From the NCBI GenBank assembly GCA_947493175.1, contig CANLQD010000001.1:1150748-1214747 (forward strand): DNA of 64,000 nucleotides. The letters are read 5' to 3'. The notes under the pieces are model-generated. The model did not search any database. It saw only the letters and a program-made list of their open reading frames with translations, and was not told the origin of the DNA. Both the position numbers and the translations under genes were made by a program. The stretch is from an uncultured Flavobacteriaceae bacterium. GTDB taxonomy: Bacteria; Bacteroidota; Bacteroidia; Flavobacteriales; Flavobacteriaceae. This document shows positions 1 to 9,668 of the stretch, piece by piece. Position 1 is the stretch's first letter. Each line of letters begins with the position of its first letter.

Positions 1-528
1 ATTCAATGGAATAAAAATAGAACAGGTTATGAGCCCGCCTTTAAAAATGCCTTTTTCTGGACGAATGAGGCGCATTGGGAATGGGCCATCAACCCCAATG
101 CAAGGGAAAAAGCCTCTTTTTTAAAAGAAAACCTTTTACCGATGCAAGAAAGCGGGCAGCTTCGATTTGTTCAAAGAGGAAGCGACCCTTTTTTGGCTAA
201 ATCGGAATTGGGTTTTGGGATATTGTTTGTAGATGGGCATACTGAAAAACAGATGTTACCACACGTACAATACCAGGATAAAACATTGGTTTTTGTGGCA
301 GATTTGATCCCAACCGTTGGTCATATTCCATTACCTTATGTCATGGGATACGATACCCGACCATTATTGACCCTCAACGAAAAGGCTGCTTTTTTGGACA
401 GGGCGGCGACCCAAGGTCAATTCCTGTTCTTTGAGCATGACGCCCACAATGAAATTTGTACCTTGCAACATACCAAAAAAGGGGTGCGGCTTGATAAAAC
501 CACTACAGTTAATGACCTTTTTGATTAA
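1..528 (+). CDS. MBL-fold metallo-hydrolase, C-terminal part (5' end outside window)
   Basis: The reading frame is open from base 1, so this is the C-terminal ~175 residues of a longer protein. The stretch with ADLIPTVGHIP, then GYDTRPL, then FFEHDAHNE matches the C-terminal half of flavobacterial MBL-fold hydrolases, where the late His/Asp residues complete the metal site. The HxHxDH motif would lie upstream of the window. An internal ATG at 142 is not a real start, because homologous-looking sequence (FFWTNEAHWEWA) precedes it in frame. The next gene starts inside its last codons (512), suggesting translational coupling. Substrate unknown. Confidence 0.85.
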   Translation: MQWNKNRTGYEPAFKNAFFWTNEAHWEWAINPNAREKASFLKENLLPMQESGQLRFVQRGSDPFLAKSELGFGILFVDGHTEKQMLPHVQYQDKTLVFVADLIPTVGHIPLPYVMGYDTRPLLTLNEKAAFLDRAATQGQFLFFEHDAHNEICTLQHTKKGVRLDKTTTVNDLFD

Positions 529-1417
529 ATTGTTCCAGAAGCTGTTTTTTGGAGTTCTGTTTTTTGCATTACTTCTTTCCTGCAAAACCCAAAAAACGAT
601 CAGTTTCGATTTCACCAAGGAATTCGCTTTTACAAAAGGAATCGAAGGCCCTGCCGTTGATGGTCAGGGTAATTTGTATGCGGTAAATTTTAAGAAAGAG
701 GGTACCGTGGGAATTGTTGATAAGAAGGGAAATGCCAGTGTGTTTTTGCAGCTCCCCAATGCAAGTATCGGCAATGGCATTCGTTTTGATGAGAAAGGAA
801 ACATGTACATTGCAGATTACGTAGGTCATAACATCTATCGCGTTCAAAAGGGCACCAAAGAACCTGTGGTTTGGGCACACCATCCCAAAATGAACCAACC
901 CAATGACCTGACCATCGGATCCAATGGAGTCATCTATCTTAGTGACCCCAACTGGAACGACAATTCTGGTAATATCTGGATGGCGACCCCGGATGGAAAG
1001 ATTATTCTGTTAGAAAATAAAATGGGCACCACCAACGGTATCGAAGTGAGTCCTGATGGGCGCTATCTATATGTGAACGAGTCGGTGCAACGAAAAATTT
1101 GGCGCTATGATATCGGGGCGGATGGATTGCTTTCGAACAAGACGAACTTTCTAACCTTTAACGATTTCGGTTTGGACGGCATGCGTTGCGATCGTCAGGG
1201 CAACTTGTACGTTACCCGATACGGAAAGGGTACGGTTGTCATTATCTCTCCCGATAAAAAAATCATAAAAGAGGTGCAATTGAAGGGAAAAAAGCCTTCA
1301 AACATTACCTTTGGCGGCAAAAATGGCCAAATCTGTTATGTAACTATGGCAGATAGAGGATGCTTCGAACACTTTAGAGCATTATATCCCGGGGCCCATT
1401 TTCAAAAAAATTACTAA
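512..1417 (+). CDS. SMP-30/gluconolactonase-like beta-propeller lipoprotein
   Basis: A 301-residue protein. I start it at the ATG at 512 because this gives a compact lipoprotein signal peptide ending in the lipobox LLSC; longer starts back to 431 add a non-hydrophobic extension inside the upstream gene. The mature part carries repeated propeller signatures (GNGIRFDEKGNMYIAD, NDLTIGSNG, NGIEVSPDGRYLYVNE, DGMRCDRQGNLYVT) typical of the SMP-30/gluconolactonase/LRE fold, which coordinates a divalent metal and hydrolyses sugar lactones or similar esters. It is probably anchored to an outer or inner membrane. It overlaps the MBL gene by 17 bases. Family assignment is firm; the substrate is unknown. 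Confidence 0.85.
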   Translation: MTFLIKLFQKLFFGVLFFALLLSCKTQKTISFDFTKEFAFTKGIEGPAVDGQGNLYAVNFKKEGTVGIVDKKGNASVFLQLPNASIGNGIRFDEKGNMYIADYVGHNIYRVQKGTKEPVVWAHHPKMNQPNDLTIGSNGVIYLSDPNWNDNSGNIWMATPDGKIILLENKMGTTNGIEVSPDGRYLYVNESVQRKIWRYDIGADGLLSNKTNFLTFNDFGLDGMRCDRQGNLYVTRYGKGTVVIISPDKKIIKEVQLKGKKPSNITFGGKNGQICYVTMADRGCFEHFRALYPGAHFQKNY

Positions 1418-1434
1418 TTCAAATATCCACCGAT

Positions 1435-3066
1435 ATGACAAGTACCTTTTCAAAATTGCTACTACTTTGCACCGTAACCGTCCTGATGGGTTGCGGGGCC
1501 ACCTCACTAGTATCGACACCGATCGAAAACATCGATACGACCCCGTTAAAAATAGCCGATCTAACAGAGGCTGAAAAACAGAATTGGGGCCATTTGGACT
1601 TAGTAGGTGATACGATTCCGGGAATGAGTGTCGATAAAGCCTATGAAGAAATTATTAAAAATAAAAAAGGACAGAAAGTCATAGTTGCCATCTTGGATTC
1701 GGGCGTTGATTTAAAACATGAAGATCTTGATGATGTGTTATGGACCAACAAAGGCGAAAAACCTGGAAATGGGAAAGATGACGATGGAAATGGTTATATC
1801 GATGATATTCATGGCTATGATTTTCTTGGTGATTCCTATAACGAACAATTGGAAGCTGCCCGAATCGTACGATTACAGCTTGGCGATGCCGCGATGCAGG
1901 CGAAAGCAAAAGCCAAAATAGAGGAGGATACCCAAAAATATATGGGATACAAGAATCAATTGGATCAGATGTATCCGGCCATTCAAAACGCGGATAAGGC
2001 GATTGCAACACATCTGGGAAAAAAGGATTACACCAAAAAAGAGGTCGCCGCTATTAAAACGGAAGACCAATCGCTTTTACAGAGTAAATCGATTGTATCC
2101 CAAATGTTCGAATATGGCGATTCAATGGCCGAAGTATTGGATGAATTGGAAGGCGACTTAAAAAGTATTACCGAACGATTGAACTACAATTTAAATGTAG
2201 ATTTTGATGGTCGAAAAGTGGTTGGGGATGATCCCTATGATATCAATGATAGAGGATACGGGGATGGCAACCCGCAAAACCTCGTCGAGGACGAAAGCCA
2301 TGGTACCCATGTAGCCGGTATTGTTGCCGCGGAACGCAATAATGGGAAAGGAGCCAATGGGGTGGCGAACAACGTTGCCATTATGAGTATCAGGGCCGTT
2401 CCGAACGGCGACGAATATGACAAGGACATCGCTTTGGGAATTCGCTATGCAGTCGATAATGGTGCCAAAATCATTAACGGTAGTTTTGGGAAAGCTTTTT
2501 CTCCCAATGCGGAATGGGTCTATGAAGCAATTAAATACGCAGCGGAAAAGGATGTTTTGATCGTACATGCTGCGGGGAATGATGGTGCAGACCTTGATGA
2601 CCCTAACAACCCAAACTTCCCGAACGATCATAAAAATGGTTCCGGGACCGAAATTGCCGATAACGTAATCGAGGTTGGGGCATTAGATCCCAAATATGGT
2701 TCGGAAATGGTGGCAAGCTTCTCTAATTATGGAAAGAATAATGTAGATGTCTTTGCCCCAGGCGGGAAAGTATATTCTACTGTTCCCAACAACAAATATG
2801 AATTCAATGGTGGTACTTCTATGGCGGCTCCCGCAGTCGCCGGAGTAGCCGCTTTGATTCGCTCACAGTACCCAAAACTGAGCGCGTCACAGGTTAAGAA
2901 AATCATCTTACAATCAGGACTGGCTCCAAAGGCAAAGGTAATTTTAGGAGGTGACGCCACAAAGACAGCCACTTTAAACGAGATAGCTACTTCGGGAAGA
3001 ATTGCGAATGCCTATAATGCATTGATCATGGCAGCTGCCGTAAATTCCGGAAAAATTGCGCTATAG
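1435..3066 (+). CDS. S8 subtilisin-family serine peptidase, lipoprotein
   Basis: A 543-residue subtilase with an N-terminal lipoprotein signal (lipobox LMGC). The catalytic triad is visible: Asp88 in ILDSGVD, His289 in SHGTHVAG and Ser462 in GGTSMAAPAVAG, with the oxyanion-hole Asn in AAGNDGAD. About 200 residues separate Asp and His, much more than in classic subtilisin; this insert holds a charged, partly helical stretch (about 140-250), as in other Bacteroidota cell-surface subtilases. An Asp-rich loop (GKDDDGNGYIDD) after the Asp resembles a calcium site. There is no T9SS tail. Likely an envelope-anchored protease for protein turnover or nutrient peptides. It is 17 bases after the SMP-30 gene. 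Confidence 0.93.
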   Translation: MTSTFSKLLLLCTVTVLMGCGATSLVSTPIENIDTTPLKIADLTEAEKQNWGHLDLVGDTIPGMSVDKAYEEIIKNKKGQKVIVAILDSGVDLKHEDLDDVLWTNKGEKPGNGKDDDGNGYIDDIHGYDFLGDSYNEQLEAARIVRLQLGDAAMQAKAKAKIEEDTQKYMGYKNQLDQMYPAIQNADKAIATHLGKKDYTKKEVAAIKTEDQSLLQSKSIVSQMFEYGDSMAEVLDELEGDLKSITERLNYNLNVDFDGRKVVGDDPYDINDRGYGDGNPQNLVEDESHGTHVAGIVAAERNNGKGANGVANNVAIMSIRAVPNGDEYDKDIALGIRYAVDNGAKIINGSFGKAFSPNAEWVYEAIKYAAEKDVLIVHAAGNDGADLDDPNNPNFPNDHKNGSGTEIADNVIEVGALDPKYGSEMVASFSNYGKNNVDVFAPGGKVYSTVPNNKYEFNGGTSMAAPAVAGVAALIRSQYPKLSASQVKKIILQSGLAPKAKVILGGDATKTATLNEIATSGRIANAYNALIMAAAVNSGKIAL

Positions 3067-3100
3067 GCCGTCATTAGGAGAGATAACAAAATAAAAAAGC

Positions 3101-4978
3101 ATGCAATACAAAAATTTCAACCTCTGGGCGTATGCATTTCTAATCATAGGAATCACAAACGGCATACAAGCACAAAACACCGTAAATTATTGGCAACAGC
3201 ATGTCGACTATACCATGGAGGTCGACATGAATGTTGAAAACTATCAGTATACCGGTACCCAGCAATTGATCTATACCAATAATTCGCCCGATGCTTTGAA
3301 CCGAGTGTATTACCACCTGTACTTTAATGCTTTTCAACCCGGTAGCGAGATGGACGTTCGCCTTCAAAACATTGCTGATCCCGACGGGCGTATGATCAAA
3401 GAGGACAAAACCAGTAGAATTGCCACACTTTCCGAATCGGAGATCGGATATTTACATCCCACTTCCCTTAAACAAGATGGTGTAACTGTTTCCTATAACG
3501 AAGAAGGGACAATATTGGTGGTAGATTTGGCAAAACCGATCCCATCTGGCGGAAAAACCACCTTTGATATGGAGTTCAAAGGACAGGTGCCGCTACAGAT
3601 CCGTCGTTCAGGAAGAAACAGCGCAGAGAACGTAACACTCTCTATGAGCCAGTGGTATCCGAAATTGGCCGAATACGACTTTGAAGGATGGCATGCCCAC
3701 CCGTATATCGCAAGGGAATTTCACGGAGTATGGGGCGATTTTGATGTAAAACTCACCATCGACAAAGACTATGTGGTCGGTGGAAGTGGTTACTTGCAGA
3801 ATGCACAGGAAATCGGACATGGGTATGAAGCACCCGGAACCAAAGTAAAAAAAACAAAAGGTAAAACCCTGACCTGGCATTTCAAAGCACCGATGGTGCA
3901 CGATTTTATGTGGGCCGCAGACCCCGATTATTTGCACGACACCTTAAAGGTGGAAAACGGTCCTACCCTTCATTTTCTATATAAAAATGACGATGCTATT
4001 ATCGAAAATTGGAAAAAGCTACAGCCTAAAACGGCTGAGCTGATGCAATTTTTCAATAGAAACATAGGTCCCTACCCTTATGAGCAGTATTCTGTAATTC
4101 ATGGTGGTGATGGCGGTATGGAATACGCGATGAGTACCTTGATTACGGGAGGCCGTAAATTTGGAAGCCTTGTTGGTGTTACGGCCCATGAAATGGCACA
4201 CTCTTGGTTTCAACATGTGTTGGCCACCAACGAATCAAAGCATGAATGGATGGATGAAGGGTTTACCTCCTTCATTTCTAGCTTGGCCATGAACGAGGTG
4301 ATGCAAGAAGGAAAGGAAAACCCATTTGAAAACAGTTATAAAAGCTACTATTATTTAGCTGCTTCGGGCAAAGAACAGCCGCAAACAACGCATGCCGACC
4401 GTTACGACAACAATACCGCTTATGGTATCTCGGCCTACAGTAAAGGGGCTATCTTTTTATCGCAATTGGGTTATGTCATCGGGCAAGATAAGTTAATGGA
4501 AACAGTACGGAAATACTATGCCGATTTCAAATTCAAACATCCGGTACCTAACGACATCAAACGAACCGCCGAAAAGGTTTCCGGTATAGAACTCGATTGG
4601 TATCTGACCGATTGGACCCAAACCACCAATACGATCGATTATGGAATCAAAACAGTCGAAGCGGATGGTGAAAAGACCAAAATCACCATGGAACGAATCG
4701 GACTTATGCCTATGCCTATTGATGTTTTAGTTGTTTACAACGACGGAACGCAAGAAACATTCTACGCTCCTTTGCGCATGATGCGAGGAGAAAAAGAGAA
4801 TCCTTATCCACAATTAAACCGAACGGTATTAGCAGATTGGCCCTGGGCCGTCCCTACCTACGAATTTACCGTCGACAAACCTAAGGAAAGCATCAAAGGA
4901 ATCATGATCGACCCTTCCCAGTTAATGGCAGATGTGAATGGGGAGAATAATGTGTACCCGGAACAGGCGCAGGAGTAA
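3101..4978 (+). CDS. M1-family zinc aminopeptidase, secreted
   Basis: A 625-residue gluzincin. A Sec signal peptide ends near IQAQ. The zinc motif HEMAH (His363, Glu364, His367) is followed 18 residues later by the third ligand Glu386 in WMDEGF, and the substrate-recognition motif appears as GGMEYA, a variant of GAMEN. The N-terminal beta domain (about 25-280) precedes the catalytic domain. It should cleave N-terminal residues from peptides in the periplasm or outside. It lies 34 bases after the subtilase gene, so the two may act together on peptides. It ends six bases before rnpA. Confidence 0.93.
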   Translation: MQYKNFNLWAYAFLIIGITNGIQAQNTVNYWQQHVDYTMEVDMNVENYQYTGTQQLIYTNNSPDALNRVYYHLYFNAFQPGSEMDVRLQNIADPDGRMIKEDKTSRIATLSESEIGYLHPTSLKQDGVTVSYNEEGTILVVDLAKPIPSGGKTTFDMEFKGQVPLQIRRSGRNSAENVTLSMSQWYPKLAEYDFEGWHAHPYIAREFHGVWGDFDVKLTIDKDYVVGGSGYLQNAQEIGHGYEAPGTKVKKTKGKTLTWHFKAPMVHDFMWAADPDYLHDTLKVENGPTLHFLYKNDDAIIENWKKLQPKTAELMQFFNRNIGPYPYEQYSVIHGGDGGMEYAMSTLITGGRKFGSLVGVTAHEMAHSWFQHVLATNESKHEWMDEGFTSFISSLAMNEVMQEGKENPFENSYKSYYYLAASGKEQPQTTHADRYDNNTAYGISAYSKGAIFLSQLGYVIGQDKLMETVRKYYADFKFKHPVPNDIKRTAEKVSGIELDWYLTDWTQTTNTIDYGIKTVEADGEKTKITMERIGLMPMPIDVLVVYNDGTQETFYAPLRMMRGEKENPYPQLNRTVLADWPWAVPTYEFTVDKPKESIKGIMIDPSQLMADVNGENNVYPEQAQE

Positions 4979-4983
4979 CACAG

Positions 4984-5451
4984 ATGTTGACCGTTCGTAA
5001 AGGTGAGAAACAGGGCTCCTGCCCAAAGGAAACAACATACTGTCAACGTAAAAGCGAACATTTGGATTATACATTTCCTAAAAAAGAAAAGCTTAAAAGT
5101 AAAAAGCTGATTGAAAAACTGTTTTCGGAGGGGGAGTCTATTTCCAAGTTCCCCATCAAGCTCATATACCTAGAAACCGAGTTGTCTAAAGAAGTACTTG
5201 TTCAAACTGGGGTTACGGTACCCAAGAAGAACTTTAAAAGCGCCGTGAAGCGCAATCGTATCAAAAGACTACTACGAGAGGCCTACCGATTGAACAAACC
5301 AGCGGTTTTTAACAATACGGAAAGAACATTTGCGTTCCTATTTTTATATCTTGGAAAAGAAGTGCCTTCCTACCCGCAGGTTGAAAAATCGATGAAAAGG
5401 GTTTTGGCCCAATTTATACGACAAATCCATGGCGAGAAAGTGGATCCCTGA
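4984..5451 (+). CDS. rnpA: Ribonuclease P protein component
   Basis: The protein subunit of RNase P, which with the RNA subunit matures tRNA 5' ends. The family signature is the basic helix KRNRIKRLLREAYR, preceded by TVPKKNFKSAVKRN. At 155 residues it is longer than usual because about 27 residues precede the conserved start of the fold (YTFPKKEKLKSKK). The ATG at 4984 is the only upstream ATG; the true start could be a non-ATG codon nearer to it. Unlike many bacteria there is no rpmH next door; the following S41 peptidase is a common neighbour in Flavobacteria. Confidence 0.92.
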   Translation: MLTVRKGEKQGSCPKETTYCQRKSEHLDYTFPKKEKLKSKKLIEKLFSEGESISKFPIKLIYLETELSKEVLVQTGVTVPKKNFKSAVKRNRIKRLLREAYRLNKPAVFNNTERTFAFLFLYLGKEVPSYPQVEKSMKRVLAQFIRQIHGEKVDP

Positions 5452-5560
5452 GTGTTGGGATTCCCCATTAGGAAGAGCAGAAAGGAGAATGTATGCTCAG
5501 GCGCCAGCTCTTAAATGAAAAGTTTAATCTTGTTTTTTAACTATCGAACAATATAAAAGA

Positions 5561-7195
5561 ATGATGAAAAAGATAATCGGTAAAAAAGTGCTCATCCCCG
5601 TTTTTGCAGTCGTTGTACTGTTCACGGGTACGGGCTTTGTTAAAAGCGACTTCTTCGAAATTGCCAAACAAATCGAAATTTTTACGACCCTGTTCAAAGA
5701 ACTGAACATGAATTACGTTGATGAGACCAACCCGGCAGAGCTGATGGATACCGCTATCAAAAATATGCTTGACGATTTAGATCCTTACACCAAGTTTCTG
5801 AACGAACAGGATGTCGAGGCCTATAAAATCAACAATGCAGGGGAATACTCCGGAATTGGAGCTACCGTTCGCTCTTACAAGGATAAACTAGTCATTATTG
5901 AGCCGCACAAAGACTATCCTGCAGATAAGGCGGGTTTAAAAGCGGGAGATGAAATCATTAAAATCGGAGATATTCAGGTATCGGACTTTGACGACAACGC
6001 CAGTGAGTTGTTAAAAGGGGCCAATAATACCGCTATAGAAGTGACCTATCGCAGACAAGGGCAAACAAAAACCACCACAATTACACGAGCGGCAGTCGAA
6101 GTCGACGCAGTTCCCTTTTACCAAATGGTCGATGACAAGACCGGATATATCGTTCTCTCCAAATTCAATGCAAAAGCTTCTAAGCAGACCAAAGAAGCCC
6201 TTACAGACCTGAAAGGCAAAGGAGCCCAAAAAATTATTTTGGACTTGAGAGGAAATCCGGGCGGGCTGCTCTCCGAGGCTATCAATGTGACCAATCTTTT
6301 TGTGGAGAAAGGGGAATTGATCGTAACAACGAAAAGCAAGGTGAAAAAATTCAATCAGGAATACAAGACCAAGAACAAACCGGTCGATACCGAAATACCA
6401 CTCGTCGTATTGGTAGATGGCAGCAGTGCCTCGGCCAGTGAAATTGTATCCGGGAGCTTACAAGACTTAGACCGAGCGGTTGTTATGGGCGCGCGAAGTT
6501 TCGGGAAAGGATTGGTTCAACGTCCTCTGAAACTTACCTACGGCACCCAATTAAAAGTCACCATAAGCAGGTATTATACACCTTCGGGAAGGTGTATACA
6601 GTCCTTGGACTATTGGAATCGCGACGAAGATGGCAAAGCCATTCGAAATACGACTTTTAAGGATTTCACCACCCGAAATGGCCGTAAGGTACAGGACGGA
6701 GGCGGTGTATTGCCCGATGTGGAAATTGCAGCGGTAAAAGCGAACGAACTGACCACCGCTTTGCTGAACAACAACGTCATCTTTGATTATGCTACCAAGT
6801 ATTACTACGAGCATCAGGTAGACGACATCAATAATTTCAAATTTTCGAATACTGATTATCAAAATTTTGAAAGTTTTGTTTCCGAAAGTGATTTCTCTTT
6901 TGAAACCAAAACCGAAAAAGCACTTAAATCAGCGATGTTGGCAAAGGAAGAGGTCATTTTTAATAGCACCATCGAAAGCGATTTTGAGGCTTTATTGACC
7001 GATATCGAACAAAGCAAACTATCCGCCCTGGAGACCTATCAACGGGAAATTCAAAAAAAGTTGGAAGATGAAATCGTAAAACGGTATTTCTACCGAGAGG
7101 GACTCTACCAATACTATCTAAAAAACGATGAGGCCATTTTAGCTGCTACCGAACTGTTGGCAAACAATGGAAAGTACCAAGGGATTTTGGAGTAG
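5561..7195 (+). CDS. S41 carboxy-terminal processing peptidase (CtpA/Prc type)
   Basis: A 544-residue periplasmic protease with an N-terminal membrane anchor or signal (residues 8-26). A PDZ domain spans about 85-165 (AGLKAGDEIIKI). The catalytic dyad is Ser291 in SSASASE and Lys316 in SFGKG, 25 residues apart as in Prc and D1 protease. The C-terminal ~150 residues are helical and charged. It degrades or trims proteins from their C-termini in the envelope. ATG codons at 5561 and 5564 are both possible. Downstream, the gap carries a 7-bp hairpin (7231-7256) without a T-run. Confidence 0.93.
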   Translation: MMKKIIGKKVLIPVFAVVVLFTGTGFVKSDFFEIAKQIEIFTTLFKELNMNYVDETNPAELMDTAIKNMLDDLDPYTKFLNEQDVEAYKINNAGEYSGIGATVRSYKDKLVIIEPHKDYPADKAGLKAGDEIIKIGDIQVSDFDDNASELLKGANNTAIEVTYRRQGQTKTTTITRAAVEVDAVPFYQMVDDKTGYIVLSKFNAKASKQTKEALTDLKGKGAQKIILDLRGNPGGLLSEAINVTNLFVEKGELIVTTKSKVKKFNQEYKTKNKPVDTEIPLVVLVDGSSASASEIVSGSLQDLDRAVVMGARSFGKGLVQRPLKLTYGTQLKVTISRYYTPSGRCIQSLDYWNRDEDGKAIRNTTFKDFTTRNGRKVQDGGGVLPDVEIAAVKANELTTALLNNNVIFDYATKYYYEHQVDDINNFKFSNTDYQNFESFVSESDFSFETKTEKALKSAMLAKEEVIFNSTIESDFEALLTDIEQSKLSALETYQREIQKKLEDEIVKRYFYREGLYQYYLKNDEAILAATELLANNGKYQGILE

Positions 7196-7338
7196 TCATA
7201 TAATCGATTTTTAAAATAAAAGACTGTCCTCGGCCATAGGTCAAAAATCATGGCCGGTAAGAATTACAAGTAATATCCTCCCCGCTTCTGACAAAATCCG
7301 ATTCAGAAATTCCGTAACTTAGGTCTATCTTGCTTGTC

Positions 7339-8376
7339 ATGAAAGGACCCGGAATTTTTTTAGCACAATTTGCAGATGATACCCCTCCCTTCAATACGAT
7401 TGAGGGTATGGCACAATGGGCTTCGGACTTGGGGTATAAAGGTGTTCAAATTCCAACTTGGGATACCCGTTTGTTTGATTTGGAGACTGCAGCTACCTCC
7501 AAAACTTACTGCGACGACTACCTTGGAAAATTAACCGATAAAGGTTTGGCGGTCTGTGAGCTAGCTTCCTACCTGCAAGGGCAGGTATTGGCCATGCACC
7601 CTGCGTATCAAAAACTGTTTCAAGCGTTTTATCCTAAAGGGTTGAATGCCAATGAAGCAGTCATTTGGGCCAGCGATCAGCTTAAGAAAACGGTACAGGC
7701 GTCAGTTCATTTTAACACGACGAATATTTCAGTGATGTCAGGGGGACTCGCTTGGCCTTATATCTATCCGTGGCCGCAAAGATCTGCCGGTTTGATCGAT
7801 GATGCCTTTGAAGAATTATCCAAACGCTGGCTACCTATTCTAGATGTTGCCAACGAACATGGTGTCACCTTTGGCTATGAACTCCACCCAGGTTCCGACC
7901 TATACGACGGTGCTACGTACCAGCGATTTTTAGAAGAGACCAAAGGGCATCCCGCCGCATGCCTCACCTATGATGCGAGTCATTTTTTACTACAACAATT
8001 AGACTATATTGATTTCATTAAACTATTTAAAGACCGCATCAAGGCCTTTCACGTGAAGGATGCCGAGTTTCGTCCCGATGGTATGACCGGCGTTTACGGC
8101 GGCTACCAAGACTGGAAACAACGAGCTGGGCGGTTCCGGTCTTTAGGTGACGGACAAATCGATTTCAAGCATATTTTCACCTTGTTAACAGATGCCGGTT
8201 TCGACGGTTGGGCGATTATGGAGTGGGAATGCTGTGTCAAAAGTTCCGAACAAGGGGCATTGGAAGGGGCTCCATTCATCAAAAAACACATGATTCAAGC
8301 CTCGGAACGTTCCTTCGATGATTTTGCCAAAAGTGAGACCGACAAAAATCTGAACAAGGATATATTGGGCATCTAG
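7339..8376 (+). CDS. Sugar phosphate isomerase/epimerase-like TIM barrel
   Basis: A 345-residue protein of the xylose isomerase-like TIM-barrel superfamily (AP_endonuc_2). Metal-site motifs are seen in FGYELHPGSDLYDG, LTYDASHF, FHVKDAEF and AIMEWECC, giving the usual Glu/Asp/His set. I chose the ATG at 7339; the frame also has a TTG at 7330. No signal peptide, so cytoplasmic. It opens the sugar catabolic cluster and precedes a Gfo/Idh/MocA oxidoreductase; this pair is common in Bacteroidota loci handling unusual sugars and cyclitols. The family has many substrates (keto-inositols, 3-keto sugars, hydroxypyruvate), so the exact one is not predicted. Confidence 0.88.
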   Translation: MKGPGIFLAQFADDTPPFNTIEGMAQWASDLGYKGVQIPTWDTRLFDLETAATSKTYCDDYLGKLTDKGLAVCELASYLQGQVLAMHPAYQKLFQAFYPKGLNANEAVIWASDQLKKTVQASVHFNTTNISVMSGGLAWPYIYPWPQRSAGLIDDAFEELSKRWLPILDVANEHGVTFGYELHPGSDLYDGATYQRFLEETKGHPAACLTYDASHFLLQQLDYIDFIKLFKDRIKAFHVKDAEFRPDGMTGVYGGYQDWKQRAGRFRSLGDGQIDFKHIFTLLTDAGFDGWAIMEWECCVKSSEQGALEGAPFIKKHMIQASERSFDDFAKSETDKNLNKDILGI

Positions 8377-8387
8377 AGAACAAAAAA

Positions 8388-8516
8388 ATGATAAACGCTG
8401 CTAAGAATATTTTCAAGGCTAAAAAAAGCCTTTCACTTTGGTACTATGACCTCTATTCGGCAGGAATAAGGGGAGAACATGGCGTAAGTTTAATTCCCAC
8501 GATGGTCTTTGCATGA
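8388..8516 (+). CDS. Possible 42-residue ORF coupled to the next gene
   Basis: A short open frame from ATG 8388 to TGA 8514-8516 encodes 42 residues with a basic N-terminus (KNIFKAKKSLSLWYYDLY). Its stop overlaps the start of the following oxidoreductase gene as ATGA, which is the same coupling pattern used elsewhere in this cluster. It resembles no family I recognise and has no strong membrane segment. It may be a leader peptide, a small protein, or simply chance. Confidence 0.25.
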   Translation: MINAAKNIFKAKKSLSLWYYDLYSAGIRGEHGVSLIPTMVFA

Positions 8517-9643
8517 AGAAATCTGTCAATATCGGAATCATCGGTTCCCAATTTATGGGAAAAGCCCACAGCAATGGATACTTGCGGCTACCTTATTTCT
8601 TCGAATTAGACGGATTTCCTGTATTACATACAGCCTGTGGTAGAAATGAGAAAACCCTTGAGACCTTTTCCAAAAAATACGGGTGGCAGCACCAAGAAAC
8701 CGATTGGAAACGAATGGTTCAAAGTGATTCCATTGATTTAGTGGATATCTGTACCCCCAATAACCTGCATTATCCCGTGGCAATGGAGGCCATTAAAAAT
8801 GGAAAACACCTTTTATGCGAAAAGCCAATGGCGATGAACACCAGGGAAGCTCGTGAAATGTACGAAGCTGCAGAAACGGCCGGCGTCGTGCACATGATGA
8901 TTTTCAATTATCGTTTTGTACCGGCATTGGCATTGGCAAAAAAGCTGATACAGTCTGGCAAACTAGGCGCCATACATCACTTCAATGCCGTTTACTATCA
9001 AGATTGGCTGGTAGACCCTACCTTTCCGATGGTATGGCGTCACGATGCAAAAACCACTGGTTCTGGTGCCCATGGCGATATGAATGCCCATATCATTGAT
9101 CTTGCACGATTTTTACTTGGAGAGTTCGAAGCGGTCACCGGTATTCAAGAGATTTTTGTGAAAGAACGTCCACTTCAAAGCGGCAAAGGCATGGGCAAGG
9201 TTACCGCCGATGATGCCACCCTTTTTATGGCCCGCTTTCAAAACGGGGCCCTGGGGTCTTTTAATGCGACCCGCTTTGCCAACGGATTTAAAAATCACCT
9301 CCGTATTGAGATTTTCGGAAGTGAAGGAAGCCTTTGTTTCAATCTGGAACGCTTGAACGAATTGCAATACTTTAATTCCAACGACCCAACCGAAACCCAA
9401 GGATTTAAAACGATTCTAGTCACTGAGAACAGCCATCCGTACATCGATGCTTGGTGGCCCCCCGGACATATTATCGGTTGGGAACATACATTCGTACACC
9501 AATTTGCGACCTTGATGAACGGCATCGCCAAAACGGCCCAAATCGTTCCCAATTTCCAAGACGGGCTCCGATGTCAAGAAGTACTCGATGCCGTATCGGA
9601 GTCATCCCAAAAACAATCTTGGATTGCTATCCAAAACTTGTAA
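8513..9643 (+). CDS. Gfo/Idh/MocA-family NAD(P)-dependent oxidoreductase
   Basis: A 376-residue protein with an N-terminal Rossmann domain (IGIIGSQFMGKAH, a variant of GxGxxG) and the diagnostic EKP motif at residues 103-105 (LLCEKPMAM). The C-terminal alpha/beta domain has a conserved GSGAHGDMNAHIIDLARFLLG stretch, whose Asp and His are the usual catalytic pair. Members oxidise or reduce sugars, inositols and 3-keto glycosides with a nicotinamide cofactor. Cytoplasmic. It lies between the TIM-barrel isomerase and the IlvD/Edd dehydratase, pointing to a shared sugar pathway. Confidence 0.9.
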   Translation: MKKSVNIGIIGSQFMGKAHSNGYLRLPYFFELDGFPVLHTACGRNEKTLETFSKKYGWQHQETDWKRMVQSDSIDLVDICTPNNLHYPVAMEAIKNGKHLLCEKPMAMNTREAREMYEAAETAGVVHMMIFNYRFVPALALAKKLIQSGKLGAIHHFNAVYYQDWLVDPTFPMVWRHDAKTTGSGAHGDMNAHIIDLARFLLGEFEAVTGIQEIFVKERPLQSGKGMGKVTADDATLFMARFQNGALGSFNATRFANGFKNHLRIEIFGSEGSLCFNLERLNELQYFNSNDPTETQGFKTILVTENSHPYIDAWWPPGHIIGWEHTFVHQFATLMNGIAKTAQIVPNFQDGLRCQEVLDAVSESSQKQSWIAIQNL

Positions 9644-9668
9644 CAACCAATAAGTAGTATATACATAC

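Noticed and set aside
512..528. Frameshift between the MBL gene and the SMP-30 gene
   Set aside because: The overlap is only 17 bases, both proteins have complete ends, and the second starts with a proper lipoprotein signal.
364..618. Minus-strand frame over the MBL/SMP-30 junction
   Set aside because: It lies wholly within two recognised genes and has no family features.
7231..7256. CGGCCAT/ATGGCCG hairpin as a terminator after the S41 peptidase
   Set aside because: The 7-bp stem has a 12-base loop and no T-run follows it.
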